DNA of 51,892 bases from Pseudomonas sp. ACN8. GTDB lineage: Bacteria; Pseudomonadota; Gammaproteobacteria; Pseudomonadales; Pseudomonadaceae. The notes below the pieces were generated by a model. It saw only the letters and a list, made by a program, of their open reading frames with translations. It searched no databases and was not told the origin of the DNA. The position numbers and the translations under genes were made by a program. The number at the start of each line of letters is the position of its first letter. Position 1 is the first letter of the stretch. This document shows positions 16,589-24,565 of the stretch, piece by piece. The stretch spans positions 1 through 51,892 of the forward strand of contig NZ_MRCS01000046.1 in NCBI RefSeq assembly GCF_002303925.1, read 5' to 3'.

Positions 16589-17059
16589 ATGAAACGCCAA
16601 CTACTGCTTAGCCTTACACTCTCGATGCTGGCCAGCACTGCTTTTGCCCTGCCAGCAGCCGACCAGGCTACCCCACAAGTGAAACAAGACCACTCAGTGT
16701 TCAGCCAGACCATCGCCGCCGATGGCGCCGACCGCACTCCACAAGGCCAGACCCTTGCCGAAGGCGGCAATGATCGCCTGAAAGAAAAAGGCCTGATCAC
16801 TCAGGATGGCTCGGACCGTACTCCTCAGGGTCAAACCCTGGCTGCCGATGGTTCCGATCGTACCCCACAAGGCCAGACTCTTGCCGCTGACGGTTCCGAT
16901 CGCACCCCACAAGGTCAAACCCTGGCTGCTGATGGTTCCGACCGTACCCCTCAAGGCCAGACCCTTGCCGCCGACGGTTCGGATCGCACTCCACAAGGTC
17001 AAACCCTCGCTGAAGGCGGTGGTGACCGTGTGATCGAACGCAACAGCGCCGTGAGCTAA
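16589..17059 (+). CDS. Secreted tandem-repeat protein, 156 aa
   Basis: ATG 16589 has GAGGAG ten bases upstream. Residues 1-20 form a signal peptide with a likely cleavage after AFA. Most of the mature protein is 14-residue units of the type DGSDRTPQGQTLAA: five near-perfect copies at 16805-17014, with divergent units on both sides (for example GGNDRLKEKGLITQ). The copies differ at synonymous positions. It is hydrophilic, has no Cys, and is likely periplasmic or released. I know of no established function. The probable transposon end lies only 45 bases upstream of the start, so its native promoter may have been displaced. A good terminator follows. Confidence 0.8.
   Translation: MKRQLLLSLTLSMLASTAFALPAADQATPQVKQDHSVFSQTIAADGADRTPQGQTLAEGGNDRLKEKGLITQDGSDRTPQGQTLAADGSDRTPQGQTLAADGSDRTPQGQTLAADGSDRTPQGQTLAADGSDRTPQGQTLAEGGGDRVIERNSAVS
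16805..17014 (+). repeat. Five 42-bp coding tandem repeats
   Basis: Units start at 16805, 16847, 16889, 16931 and 16973. Units 1, 3 and 5 share GGTCAAACCCT, whereas 2 and 4 share GGCCAGAC-CTTGCC. This indicates growth by duplication of an 84-bp pair. Confidence 0.85.
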
Positions 17060-17080
17060 GCCCCATGGCCGCCCTGAAAG

Positions 17081-17115
17081 AAAGCCCAATCCCCGGATTG
17101 GGCTTTTGACTTTTT
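17081..17115 (+). terminator. Rho-independent terminator
   Basis: The stem AAAGCCCAAT/ATTGGGCTTT (17081-17090 and 17097-17106) with a short GC-rich centre is followed by TTGACTTTTT. It ends the repeat-protein gene, 22 bases after its stop codon. Confidence 0.8.
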
Positions 17116-17231
17116 AGTGGTCCGCTTGATAAATGCCGCACCTCCCCGCTTGATCCCACCACAGTCGTTCGACGCCGGCAAAGCCGATTTGCTAGAGTGC
17201 GCCGCGTCCCTGTCCAGAAAACGCCCTTGCG

Positions 17232-17864
17232 ATGCTGCCCCGCGCCGAACAGAAACAACAAACCCGTAATGCCCTGATGGACGCTGCCCGGCGCCTGATG
17301 GATGGCGGCCGAGGATTCGGCAGCCTGAGCCTGCGCGAAGTCGCGAAAACCGCCGGGATCGTACCGACCGGTTTCTATCGGCATTTTGCCGATATGGATG
17401 AATTGGGCCTGGTGCTGGTCAGCGAAGTAGGCCAGACATTCCGCGAAACCATTCGCCTGGTACGGCACAACGAGTTCGTGATGGGCGGCATCATCGATGC
17501 CTCGGTACGGATTTTTCTCGACGTGGTCAGCGCCAACCGTTCGCAGTTCCTGTTTCTCGCCCGCGAGCAGTACGGTGGTTCGCTGCCGGTGCGCCAGGCC
17601 ATCGGCCGTTTGCGTGAAAACATCAGCTCGGACCTGGCGGCGGATTTGTCACTGATGCCAAAACTGCAGCATCTGGAGATCGCCGACCTCAGCGTCATGG
17701 CGGACCTGATCGTCAAGAGCGTGTTCGCCACCCTGCCGGACATCATCGATCCGCCAGCCGAGGCCTTGCCCGAGCACCTGACGCCCCAGGCGAAAATCAC
17801 CCAGCAATTGCGCTTCATCTTTATCGGTCTGAAGCACTGGCAAGGACTCGGTAGCACCGAGTAA
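17232..17864 (+). CDS. TetR-family regulator, FabR-like
   Basis: The 210-aa protein has an N-terminal TetR helix-turn-helix at residues about 10-60 (SLSLREVAKTAGIVPTGFYR, then HFADMDELGL). This is closely similar to E. coli FabR, a repressor of unsaturated fatty acid synthesis that senses acyl-thioesters. In Pseudomonas, related regulators (DesT type) control desaturase genes. No fatty-acid gene is adjacent here; the next gene is ureE, after a REP pair. The ligand-binding C-terminal domain has normal length. The exact target cannot be read from this window. Confidence 0.8.
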   Translation: MLPRAEQKQQTRNALMDAARRLMDGGRGFGSLSLREVAKTAGIVPTGFYRHFADMDELGLVLVSEVGQTFRETIRLVRHNEFVMGGIIDASVRIFLDVVSANRSQFLFLAREQYGGSLPVRQAIGRLRENISSDLAADLSLMPKLQHLEIADLSVMADLIVKSVFATLPDIIDPPAEALPEHLTPQAKITQQLRFIFIGLKHWQGLGSTE

Positions 17865-17884
17865 CTTTCTGTGGATGAAATCCC

Positions 17885-17973
17885 TGTGGGAGCGAGCTTG
17901 CTCGCGATGAGGGCATGACATCCACCATCTATGTGACCGTTCCACCGCCATCGCGAGCAGGCTCGCTCCCACA
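17885..17973. repeat. REP pair (BIME)
   Basis: Two inverted REP units (TGTGGGAGCGAG...GCGA and GCGAGC...CTCCCACA) flank about 40 unique bases, downstream of the TetR gene. Confidence 0.9.
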
Positions 17974-18149
17974 TTGAACCTCGCCGCTTCAACTTGGTGC
18001 GCAAATCAAAAACAGCGCACCAACTTCATCCAAAAGCTCCATCCCCTCGCAACTTATCCGCCCCATCCCACAGCCATTTCCTACATGTCACGTCGATTGG
18101 CAAGCCCCTTGCTCTAGCCTGAGCATTGTCCACTGCTGGAAGCCTTCCG

Positions 18150-18650
18150 ATGCTGGTGATTCATCGCAGAATCGACCCTCAACCCGTTTGGGTCGCCGAG
18201 CTGCACCTGACGTTCGAAGCCCGCAGCAAAAGCCGTTTGCGCTGCTTCAGTGCCGAAGGCGAAGACGTCGGGTTGTTTTTGGAGCGCGGCCAGCCGCCGT
18301 TGCATGACGGCGAATGCCTGCAAGCCGAAGACGGGCGAATCGTGCGTGTCTGCGCCCGCCCCGAACAATTGCTGCACGTCACCTGCGCCAACGCCTTCGA
18401 ATTGACCCGCGCGGCCTATCACCTGGGCAATCGCCATGTCGCCCTGCAAGTCGGCGACGGCTGGTTGCGCCTGCTCGACGATTACGTGCTCAAGGCCATG
18501 CTCGAACAACTCGGTGCCGTTGCCGTGAACATCGAGGCGCCGTTCCAGCCGGAACATGGCGCCTACGGCGGTGGTCATCATCATTCGCGCCACGGCGATG
18601 AAGACTTCAACTATGCGCCGAAACTGCACCAGTTCGGCGTACGCACATGA
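18150..18650 (+). CDS. ureE: Urease accessory protein UreE
   Basis: This 166-aa nickel metallochaperone begins with MLVIHRRID and has the UreE N-terminal peptide-binding domain, then the metal-binding domain (TCANAFELTRAAYHLGNRHV, with the dimer-interface His), and a His-rich tail (HGAYGGGHHHSRHGDED) that can bind extra nickel. UreE delivers Ni(II) to the UreDFG-apourease complex through UreG. It is the first gene of ureE-ureF-ureG-hupE and overlaps ureF by four bases. The start ATG 18150 gives the usual family length. The structural genes ureABC and ureD are not in the window. Confidence 0.95.
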   Translation: MLVIHRRIDPQPVWVAELHLTFEARSKSRLRCFSAEGEDVGLFLERGQPPLHDGECLQAEDGRIVRVCARPEQLLHVTCANAFELTRAAYHLGNRHVALQVGDGWLRLLDDYVLKAMLEQLGAVAVNIEAPFQPEHGAYGGGHHHSRHGDEDFNYAPKLHQFGVRT

Positions 18651-19321
18651 ACCCGGCCTGGGCGCTGCTGCGCCTGGCCAGTCCGCAATTGCCGATTGGC
18701 GGCTACAGCTACTCCCAAGGGCTGGAAATGGCTGTGGATAACGGCCGTGTTCACGACCCCGCCAGCGCCCGGCGCTGGATCAGCGATCAGTTGTTGCTGA
18801 ACCTGGCACGCTTTGAAGCACCCTTGCTGCTCGCCCATTGCGTGGCCGCCAGCGAGGAAAACTGGAACGAATTGCTGCAGGTCTGCGAAGCGCATCGCGC
18901 CAGTCGCGAAACCCGCGAACTGCATCAGGAGAGCCGGCAGATGGGCTACTCGCTGCAGCAATTGCTCAATGGTTTGCCGGAACTCGACGCGCCCGCCCGT
19001 GCCTTCCTCGAACAACGCAGCGAGCCACATCTGGCCCTGGGTTGGGCGTTGGCCGCGCGCGCCTGGCAGATCAGCCCGCAGGACGCTCTTGCCGCGTGGC
19101 TCTGGAGCTGGCTGGAAAATCAATTAGCGGTGCTGATGAAAACCCTGCCCCTGGGTCAGCAAGCCGCCCAACGCCTGACCAGCGAACTGCTGCCGCTGCT
19201 TCAACAAGCTCAACACAACGCCACCCGAATCGACCCCGATCATTACGGCAGTGCCGCTTTCGGCCTGTCCCTGGCGTGTATGGCCCACGAGCGCCAGTAC
19301 AGCCGTCTGTTCCGTTCCTAG
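18647..19321 (+). CDS. ureF: Urease accessory protein UreF
   Basis: The 224-aa all-helical protein has the UreF signature near its start (ASPQLPIGGYSYSQGLE). UreF forms the UreDFG activation complex with UreD (UreH) and UreG, and controls UreG GTPase activity during nickel insertion and lysine carbamylation of urease. ATGA overlap with ureE indicates translational coupling. Length and sequence are normal for Pseudomonas. A 23-base gap with TTGGAG separates it from ureG. Confidence 0.95.
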   Translation: MNPAWALLRLASPQLPIGGYSYSQGLEMAVDNGRVHDPASARRWISDQLLLNLARFEAPLLLAHCVAASEENWNELLQVCEAHRASRETRELHQESRQMGYSLQQLLNGLPELDAPARAFLEQRSEPHLALGWALAARAWQISPQDALAAWLWSWLENQLAVLMKTLPLGQQAAQRLTSELLPLLQQAQHNATRIDPDHYGSAAFGLSLACMAHERQYSRLFRS

Positions 19322-19344
19322 GGTCTGTTATTTTGGAGAATCAC

Positions 19345-19959
19345 ATGAACACACAACCCCTGCGCGTCGGCATCGGCGGCCCGGTCGGTTCCGGCAAAAC
19401 CGCCCTGACCCTGGCCCTGTGCCTGGCCCTGCGCGAGCGTTACAACCTGGCCGTCGTGACCAACGACATCTATACCCGCGAAGACGCCGACTTTCTGGTG
19501 CGTAACGAAGCCCTGGCGCCGGAACGCATCATCGGCGTGGAAACCGGTGGCTGCCCGCACACGGCCATCCGCGAAGACGCCTCGATCAACCTCGAAGCCG
19601 TGGATCAACTCAACCGACGCTTTCCGGGGCTGGACCTGATTCTCGTGGAGTCCGGTGGCGACAACCTCTCCGCCACCTTCAGCCCGGAATTGTCGGACCT
19701 GACGATCTACGTGATCGACGTCTCGGCCGGCGACAAGTTGCCGCGCAAGGGCGGGCCGGGGATCTGCAAATCCGACCTGCTGGTGATCAACAAGATCGAC
19801 CTCGCGCCGCTGGTCGGCGCCTCGCTGGAGATGATGAACAGCGACACCCAGCGCATGCGCAACGGCAAACCGTTCGTGTTCAGCAATCAGAAAACCGGCC
19901 TGGGTCTGGAAGAGATCATCGCCTTCATCGAACGCCAGGGTTTGCTGACCGCGGCCTGA
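19345..19959 (+). CDS. ureG: Urease accessory GTPase UreG
   Basis: The 204-aa SIMIBI-class GTPase has a P-loop at residues 12-19 (GPVGSGKT), the nickel-binding CPH motif (Cys70-Pro71-His72) and the guanine-specificity NKID motif. GTP hydrolysis drives nickel transfer into apourease. The start ATG 19345 follows TTGGAGA and gives the family length; the open frame extends further upstream only as a shadow of ureF. The gene is intact. Confidence 0.96.
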   Translation: MNTQPLRVGIGGPVGSGKTALTLALCLALRERYNLAVVTNDIYTREDADFLVRNEALAPERIIGVETGGCPHTAIREDASINLEAVDQLNRRFPGLDLILVESGGDNLSATFSPELSDLTIYVIDVSAGDKLPRKGGPGICKSDLLVINKIDLAPLVGASLEMMNSDTQRMRNGKPFVFSNQKTGLGLEEIIAFIERQGLLTAA

Positions 19960-19986
19960 TCACGACTTCAACAAGGAAGCTTATCC

Positions 19987-20559
19987 ATGACACTCAAACG
20001 CATTCTCGGCGCTCTGACCCTGCTGCTGACTCCGGCCCTCGCCTTCGCCCATCCGGGGCACGACGACAACGGTTTGATCGCCGGTATCGGCCATCCGCTT
20101 GGCGGCCTCGATCACTTGCTGGCGATGCTCGCGGTCGGTCTGTGGGCGGCACAGCAGCAAGGTGCTGCGCGTTTGGCGCTGCCGTGCACCTTTGTCGGCA
20201 GCATGTTCATTGGCGGGCTGTTGGGTTTTGAAGGATTGAACCTGCCGGCACTGGAGAGCGGGATTGCCGCTTCCGTGTTGGCCTTGGGGCTGGCGGTTGC
20301 CCTGGCAGTGCGTCCACCGTTGGTGATGGCGTTGGGTGCGACGGCGTTGTTTGCACTGTTTCATGGTGTCGCGCACGGGCTGGAACTGCCGGACATGTCG
20401 AGTCCCTGGACCTACGCCGCAGGCTTTGTCGCGGCGACGGCGGTGTTGCACGCGGCGGGTTATGCGCTGGTGCGGGTGTTGCCGCAGGCCGCAGCGCCTT
20501 TGGTACGGCTGGCGGGCGCGGCTTCGGCGGCAACCGGGGTGTGGTTGTTGGCGGGTTGA
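19987..20559 (+). CDS. hupE: HupE/UreJ-family nickel transporter
   Basis: The 190-aa inner-membrane protein has a signal peptide (cleavage near AFA, leaving HPGHDD) and about six membrane segments. The conserved HPLGGLDHLLAM and FHGVAHG motifs carry His/Asp residues thought to bind nickel. It is the last gene of the urease accessory set and probably imports Ni(II) for urease. A REP pair follows. UreJ and HupE are names for the same family. Confidence 0.9.
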   Translation: MTLKRILGALTLLLTPALAFAHPGHDDNGLIAGIGHPLGGLDHLLAMLAVGLWAAQQQGAARLALPCTFVGSMFIGGLLGFEGLNLPALESGIAASVLALGLAVALAVRPPLVMALGATALFALFHGVAHGLELPDMSSPWTYAAGFVAATAVLHAAGYALVRVLPQAAAPLVRLAGAASAATGVWLLAG

Positions 20560-20583
20560 TTTTTTGTTGCCTGTGATGACCCC

Positions 20584-20656
20584 TTCGCGAGCAGGCTCGC
20601 TCCCACATGGGTCCTGTGCGCACAGCTCCATTGTGGGAGCGAGCTTGCCCGCGAAG
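20584..20656. repeat. REP pair (BIME)
   Basis: GCGAGCAGGCTCGCTCCCAC and its inverted partner (GTGGGAGCGAGCTTGCCCGC) lie after hupE with a short spacer. Confidence 0.9.
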
Positions 20657-20740
20657 GCGGCCTGACAGACACAGCCTCTCTCAGGTCAGCCTCTCTGCTA
20701 ACATGTCGCGCAATCGCCCCTGCCGTGACGACGCCAGCCA

Positions 20741-21880
20741 ATGCCGCCTGTTTCCCGTTCTGCCTCCCAGCTTGAATTGACCGCCCTGTTCGCCTCGGTG
20801 CAACAGCACTTCCTGAACGTCATCGTGCCGCTTTGGCAAGGTCCGGGCTGGAACGCCGACATGGCGTTGCCCTACGAGGCGCTGGATGCCGAACACCGAC
20901 CGCTGCCACCGCAACGCTACCGGGCCATGGCCTGTGCGCGGCAGTTGTATCTGTTTGCCAGCCTGATCGGTCAGGTGCCGGGTGCCGAAGAACGTGCCGC
21001 TGCATTGTTCCGCTCGTTGCAGCGGCACTTCCACGATGCCGAGCACGGCGGCTGGTTCTACAGCGTCGATGCACAAGGTGCGCCGCTGGATCAGCGCAAG
21101 GACCTCTACACCCACGCCTTCATCCTGTTCGCCTGCGCCCATTACTGGGACAAGGTCCGCGAACCGCTGGTGGAGTCGGTGCTCAACGCCTCGCTGGAAG
21201 TGGTCGCGCAGCGTTTCGCCACGGACGACGGTCTGTACGAAGCCACGCTCGACCGCGACTGGGCATCGCTGGACAGCGGCCCTTTGCAAAACCCGCTGAT
21301 GCACCTGGCCGAAGCTTTCCTCGCCACCCTGTCGGTGCGTGAAGACCTCGACGTGCAACAGGCGCTCGTCGGGTTATGCACAGCCATGCACGCGCGCTTC
21401 ATCGATCCGCAGCACGGCGTGTTGATGGAAAAGCCGCTGGGGTCTGTGGATAACTGGTTTGAGCCGGGGCACCAGTTCGAGTGGTATTTCCTGCTGGAAT
21501 CCTCGCCGCTGTTGCGCAATTCGACGCTGCATGCCGATCTGGAACGGGCCTTCGCCTTTACCGAGCAAGTGGGCGTCGATCAGCAGACGGGTGCCGTGCG
21601 GGCGATGCTCGACTTTGCAGCGGATGGCGGCGTCCGGGACGCCACGCAGCGTATCTGGGCCCAGGCCGAGTACCTGCGCGCATTGACGCTGCGTCCGGAT
21701 AACGAGGCCGTCGTGCTGCGTCAATTACAAGCATTGCAGCAGCGCTCGCTGCATACCGGCGGCTGGCACGAATGCCGTGACGAGCACGGTGAAGTCAGCC
21801 GCCGCGACATGCCGTCGACCACGCCTTATCACCTGGCGACCTGCTATCGCGGGTTGGCGCAATATCTCGCCACAAGGTGA
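20741..21880 (+). CDS. AGE-family epimerase/isomerase
   Basis: The 379-aa protein matches the N-acylglucosamine 2-epimerase / aldose-ketose isomerase family, an (alpha/alpha)6 barrel. Diagnostic segments are the RQLYLFASL region, DLYTHAFILFACAHYW, NPLMHLAEAFLA and EPGHQFEWYFLLE with catalytic His residues, and a C-terminal TTPYHLATCYRG. In proteobacteria such proteins act on free sugars (mannose-fructose isomerase, YihS type) or on N-acyl-glucosamines. Which substrate applies here is not clear. No sugar transporter is adjacent. The start has no strong ribosome site. Confidence 0.85.
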   Translation: MPPVSRSASQLELTALFASVQQHFLNVIVPLWQGPGWNADMALPYEALDAEHRPLPPQRYRAMACARQLYLFASLIGQVPGAEERAAALFRSLQRHFHDAEHGGWFYSVDAQGAPLDQRKDLYTHAFILFACAHYWDKVREPLVESVLNASLEVVAQRFATDDGLYEATLDRDWASLDSGPLQNPLMHLAEAFLATLSVREDLDVQQALVGLCTAMHARFIDPQHGVLMEKPLGSVDNWFEPGHQFEWYFLLESSPLLRNSTLHADLERAFAFTEQVGVDQQTGAVRAMLDFAADGGVRDATQRIWAQAEYLRALTLRPDNEAVVLRQLQALQQRSLHTGGWHECRDEHGEVSRRDMPSTTPYHLATCYRGLAQYLATR

Positions 21881-21887
21881 AATCCAA

Positions 21888-22793
21888 TCACTCAGTCCAC
21901 TTGCGATCCCCGGTAAAGCTGATGGTCAGCCATCGCGCGGCATCCGGCTTACCGAGTTTCGCGGAAATCTCCTCGCGCAAACTGTCCAGTTGCCCCACAC
22001 CGTCCAGCCAGTAATCCTTCGGCAATACGATGTGAATCTCGATAAAACAGGCCCTGCCGTGTTTCTGCACGTAGGAAATGTAATCGTCGAAACCATGCTC
22101 GACCTTCGCCACCTCCATCACCTGACGCACCTTGTCGTCCAGTTGATCAGGAACGATCCCCAACACATCGCGCAAGGCCGGGCCGAGGATTTTGAACGCC
22201 GGAGGAAGCATGCCCAAGGCCAGCAGAATGAGGATCATCGGGTCGACATACACCGCCCACTTGTCGTAACCCTGAGTCTTGAGCAACAGCGCGATGAGGA
22301 AACTCACCAGCAGTCCCGCCGACAGCATCGCGTCCACCAGCCAACTGATGTTGTCGAACTGGATCAGCGATGATTTGAGTGTGCGATTGCGATGGCGGAC
22401 GTAGAAGAAGTAAATGAGCTCAACGACGGTGAACACCGCCGCGTAGAGGATCACCAGACCGAGTTCGACCTCGCGGCCTCCATTGATGATGCCGAACACA
22501 CCATTGAGAAACGCATAAACGGCCACCAGGAATATGAAACAACCTTCGATCACCAGCACCATGGGCTCCAGGTGCCAGGAGCCGAACTGGAAGCGCTGAT
22601 TGCTTTCCTTGGCGATCAGCCGGGCGGTGATCAGCATCAGAACCTTGATGAAGGCCGCGATCAACGAAAAAAAGCCATCGAACAGGATGGATTGGGCGCC
22701 CGAAACAAAACCGGTGATGATCCCGGCGAATGTCACGGCGAGCATCAGGAAGGTCGATTGTTTGAGCAGCGACTGCTCGCCTCGATTGCTCAC
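21888..22793 (-). CDS. Cation-efflux (CDF) family transporter
   Basis: This 301-aa membrane protein starts at GTG 22793, preceded by GAGGAG; an upstream in-frame extension crosses a REP element and is not used. It has about six membrane segments, with FDGFFSLIAAF in segment two and FDNISWLVDAMLSAGLL in segment five, carrying the Asp residues that bind divalent metal. A cytoplasmic ferredoxin-like domain follows. The family exports Zn, Fe, Mn or Co by proton antiport; the metal is not evident here. It converges with the epimerase gene, eight bases apart. Confidence 0.85.
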   Translation of the reverse strand: MSNRGEQSLLKQSTFLMLAVTFAGIITGFVSGAQSILFDGFFSLIAAFIKVLMLITARLIAKESNQRFQFGSWHLEPMVLVIEGCFIFLVAVYAFLNGVFGIINGGREVELGLVILYAAVFTVVELIYFFYVRHRNRTLKSSLIQFDNISWLVDAMLSAGLLVSFLIALLLKTQGYDKWAVYVDPMILILLALGMLPPAFKILGPALRDVLGIVPDQLDDKVRQVMEVAKVEHGFDDYISYVQKHGRACFIEIHIVLPKDYWLDGVGQLDSLREEISAKLGKPDAARWLTISFTGDRKWTE

Positions 22794-22885
22794 TTGATCT
22801 CCTCTAAAACCTCTAGACCGCCGGGCGTGGCGGGCTGCTTGAGGGAGGAGTCTAGCTGAAGCTTTGTGTCGCCTGAGTCGGCCCC

Positions 22886-22945
22886 TTCGCGAGCAGGCTC
22901 CCACAGGTTCAATGCGATCCATGTGGGAGCGAACCTGCTCGCGAT
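22886..22945. repeat. REP pair, one arm shortened
   Basis: The left unit reads GCGAGCAGGCTCCCAC, lacking the usual GCTC step, while the right unit is complete. It lies between two minus-strand genes. Confidence 0.8.
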
Positions 22946-22961
22946 TGGCCGTTACGCGGTC

Positions 22962-23723
22962 TTAAGACTTACGCTCGATCGCAAACCCGGCCCATGTCTG
23001 GCTCACCGGCATCAGCTCCAGGCTGTTGATGTTGATGTGCGCAGGCGCATTGAGCACCCAGAAAATGGTCTCGGCGATGTCCTGCGGCTGAATCGGCTCG
23101 GCACCGGCGTAAGTGGCGTTGTAGCGCTCCTGGTCACCGGCAAAACGCACCAGCGAGAACTCGCTCTCGCACAGGCCCGGCTCGATGTTACTGACCCGTA
23201 CGCCCGTGCCTTGCAGGTCGCAACGCAGGTTCAGGGAGAACTGTTTGACGAACGCCTTGGTCGCGCCATACACGTGGCTGCCCGGGTACGGGTAGTTGCC
23301 GGCGATGGACCCCAGGTTGACGATACCGGCACCACGACCGTGGGCAATCAGGCGCGGCAACAGCAGACGGGTGCTGTACATCAGGCCTTTGACGTTGGTA
23401 TCGACCATGGTGTCCCAGTCGTCGAGGTCGCACTTGGGCGCCGGATCAACCCCCAGGGCCAGCCCGGCGTTATTGATCAACCCGCGCAGTTTGGCAAAGG
23501 ATGGCGGCAGATTGGCAATCGCCTCCTCCATGGCCTTGCGATCACGCACATCGAGCACCATGCCATGGACTTCGGTCTGCTTCGACAGCTCGGCGCACAA
23601 CGCATTGAGGCGCTCTTCACGACGGCCAGTCAGCACCAGTTTCCAGCCGGCCTCGGCAAAACGACGGGCACAGGCTTCACCAAAACCGGAGGTCGCGCCG
23701 GTAATAAACAGGGTGTTGGACAT
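22962..23723 (-). CDS. Short-chain dehydrogenase, YdfG-like
   Basis: The 253-aa classical SDR has the cofactor motif TGATSGFG (residues 9-15), NNAG at 84-87, and the catalytic Ser139-Tyr152-Lys156 (YGATK). Arg residues after beta 2 (LTGRREERL) favour NADP(H). It resembles E. coli YdfG, which oxidises L-allo-threonine and 3-hydroxy acids. ATG 23723 fits the family start and has AGGAG about ten bases upstream. It stands alone, with the long intergenic region upstream carrying DnaA boxes. Confidence 0.88.
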   Translation of the reverse strand: MSNTLFITGATSGFGEACARRFAEAGWKLVLTGRREERLNALCAELSKQTEVHGMVLDVRDRKAMEEAIANLPPSFAKLRGLINNAGLALGVDPAPKCDLDDWDTMVDTNVKGLMYSTRLLLPRLIAHGRGAGIVNLGSIAGNYPYPGSHVYGATKAFVKQFSLNLRCDLQGTGVRVSNIEPGLCESEFSLVRFAGDQERYNATYAGAEPIQPQDIAETIFWVLNAPAHININSLELMPVSQTWAGFAIERKS

Positions 23724-23886
23724 CGTGTTCTCCTTGCTTCGACTGATCGCCAGCCATTGGAATAGAAAATCAGCAGGCAGCATGCCCGGCCTTGTTCACA
23801 GCGGCAACCACCGTTCAATCTGTTCAAAAAATGCTCAATCCCGGCAAACCCTTGACCAGCGTGGCCTACAGCCATGTGCGCGCACG

Positions 23887-24373
23887 TTATCCACAGGCCG
23901 GTCCACAGTCTTTGGGGGCAAGTGGAAAAGCCGCAAGCCGCTATCCACAAGGCTTTGCGCGGGGTTTTGAAACTTTTTTGCTTGACCCTCAACCGCCTGC
24001 TGTGTAGCCCTTGGCCATTTTCATGACTGACGGGTCAAACCGACGATGGCGCCAAGCCAGTAACCACGGCCTTCAGCCGAGTCTTTCCAGAGTTTAATCA
24101 CAGACTTATCCACAGGCTTGCCCACGTCGTTTCCATGCATTTTCATCCCGAACAAAAAGGTTGACAAAGCGGCTTGCAAGCTGCGCAAAAACACCTGATC
24201 AAAAAACAACCGCACCTCTGCAAGCCACGGTTTAAAAGGCCTACAGCCAGCTACTCCCACGTTATTCACAGCCGGTTCCACAGCAAACGGGGACAAGTCA
24301 AAACCGTGACAAAACAACTATTTGCAGCGGCTTTATGTCGCGCTTTACGAGCTTGGGAATATTGTTTTCCACA
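23887..24373 (+). promoter_or_regulatory. Cluster of DnaA boxes
   Basis: TTATCCACA occurs at 23887-23895 and 24106-24114, TTATTCACA at 24262-24270 and TTTTCCACA at 24365-24373. All fit TTWTNCACA. CTATCCACA at 23941-23949 differs by one base. All are on the plus strand. About 0.03 exact matches would be expected by chance in a stretch this long, so it is a likely DnaA-binding locus, possibly of the datA or DARS kind. Confidence 0.55.
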
Positions 24374-24388
24374 ATTTCCACCGCCCCC

Positions 24389-24488
24389 TGTAGGAGCGAG
24401 CCTGCTCGCGATGGACATCAACGATAACGCGAACATTCTGGATAAATGCGTTGTCCTGGGGATCTTCGCGAGCAGGCTCGCTCCTACA
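24389..24488. repeat. REP pair (BIME)
   Basis: TGTAGGAGCGAGCCTGCTCG and the inverted GCGAGCAGGCTCGCTCCTAC flank about 50 unique bases. The spacer closely resembles that of the pair at 31410, so the whole unit was copied. Confidence 0.9.
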
Positions 24489-24515
24489 GGGGATTTGCGG
24501 TGTTTGGGGGGATGT

Positions 24516-24547
24516 AAAAAAGCCCCGGCGATTGCGCGCCGGGGCTT
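24516..24547 (-). terminator. livF terminator
   Basis: On the minus strand an 11-bp stem (AAGCCCCGGCG/CGCCGGGGCTT) is followed by TTTTTT, 18 bases beyond the livF stop codon. Confidence 0.9.
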
Positions 24548-24565
24548 GTGTTTAACAACAATGAC

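Larger units (their letters stand above)
23724..24565. other. Long intergenic region with DnaA-box cluster, REP pair and terminator
   Basis: No convincing gene lies in these 842 bases. An open frame at 24021-24317 on the minus strand lacks a ribosome site and is crossed by two DnaA boxes. The region contains four exact TTWTNCACA boxes and one near match, all in the same orientation, then a REP pair and the livF terminator. Confidence 0.6.

Noticed and set aside
24021..24317. A 98-codon frame on the minus strand in the DnaA-box region
   Set aside because: It starts at TTG without a ribosome site, and two DnaA boxes fall inside it, giving the odd residues VDK and VNN. The boxes explain the sequence better than coding does.
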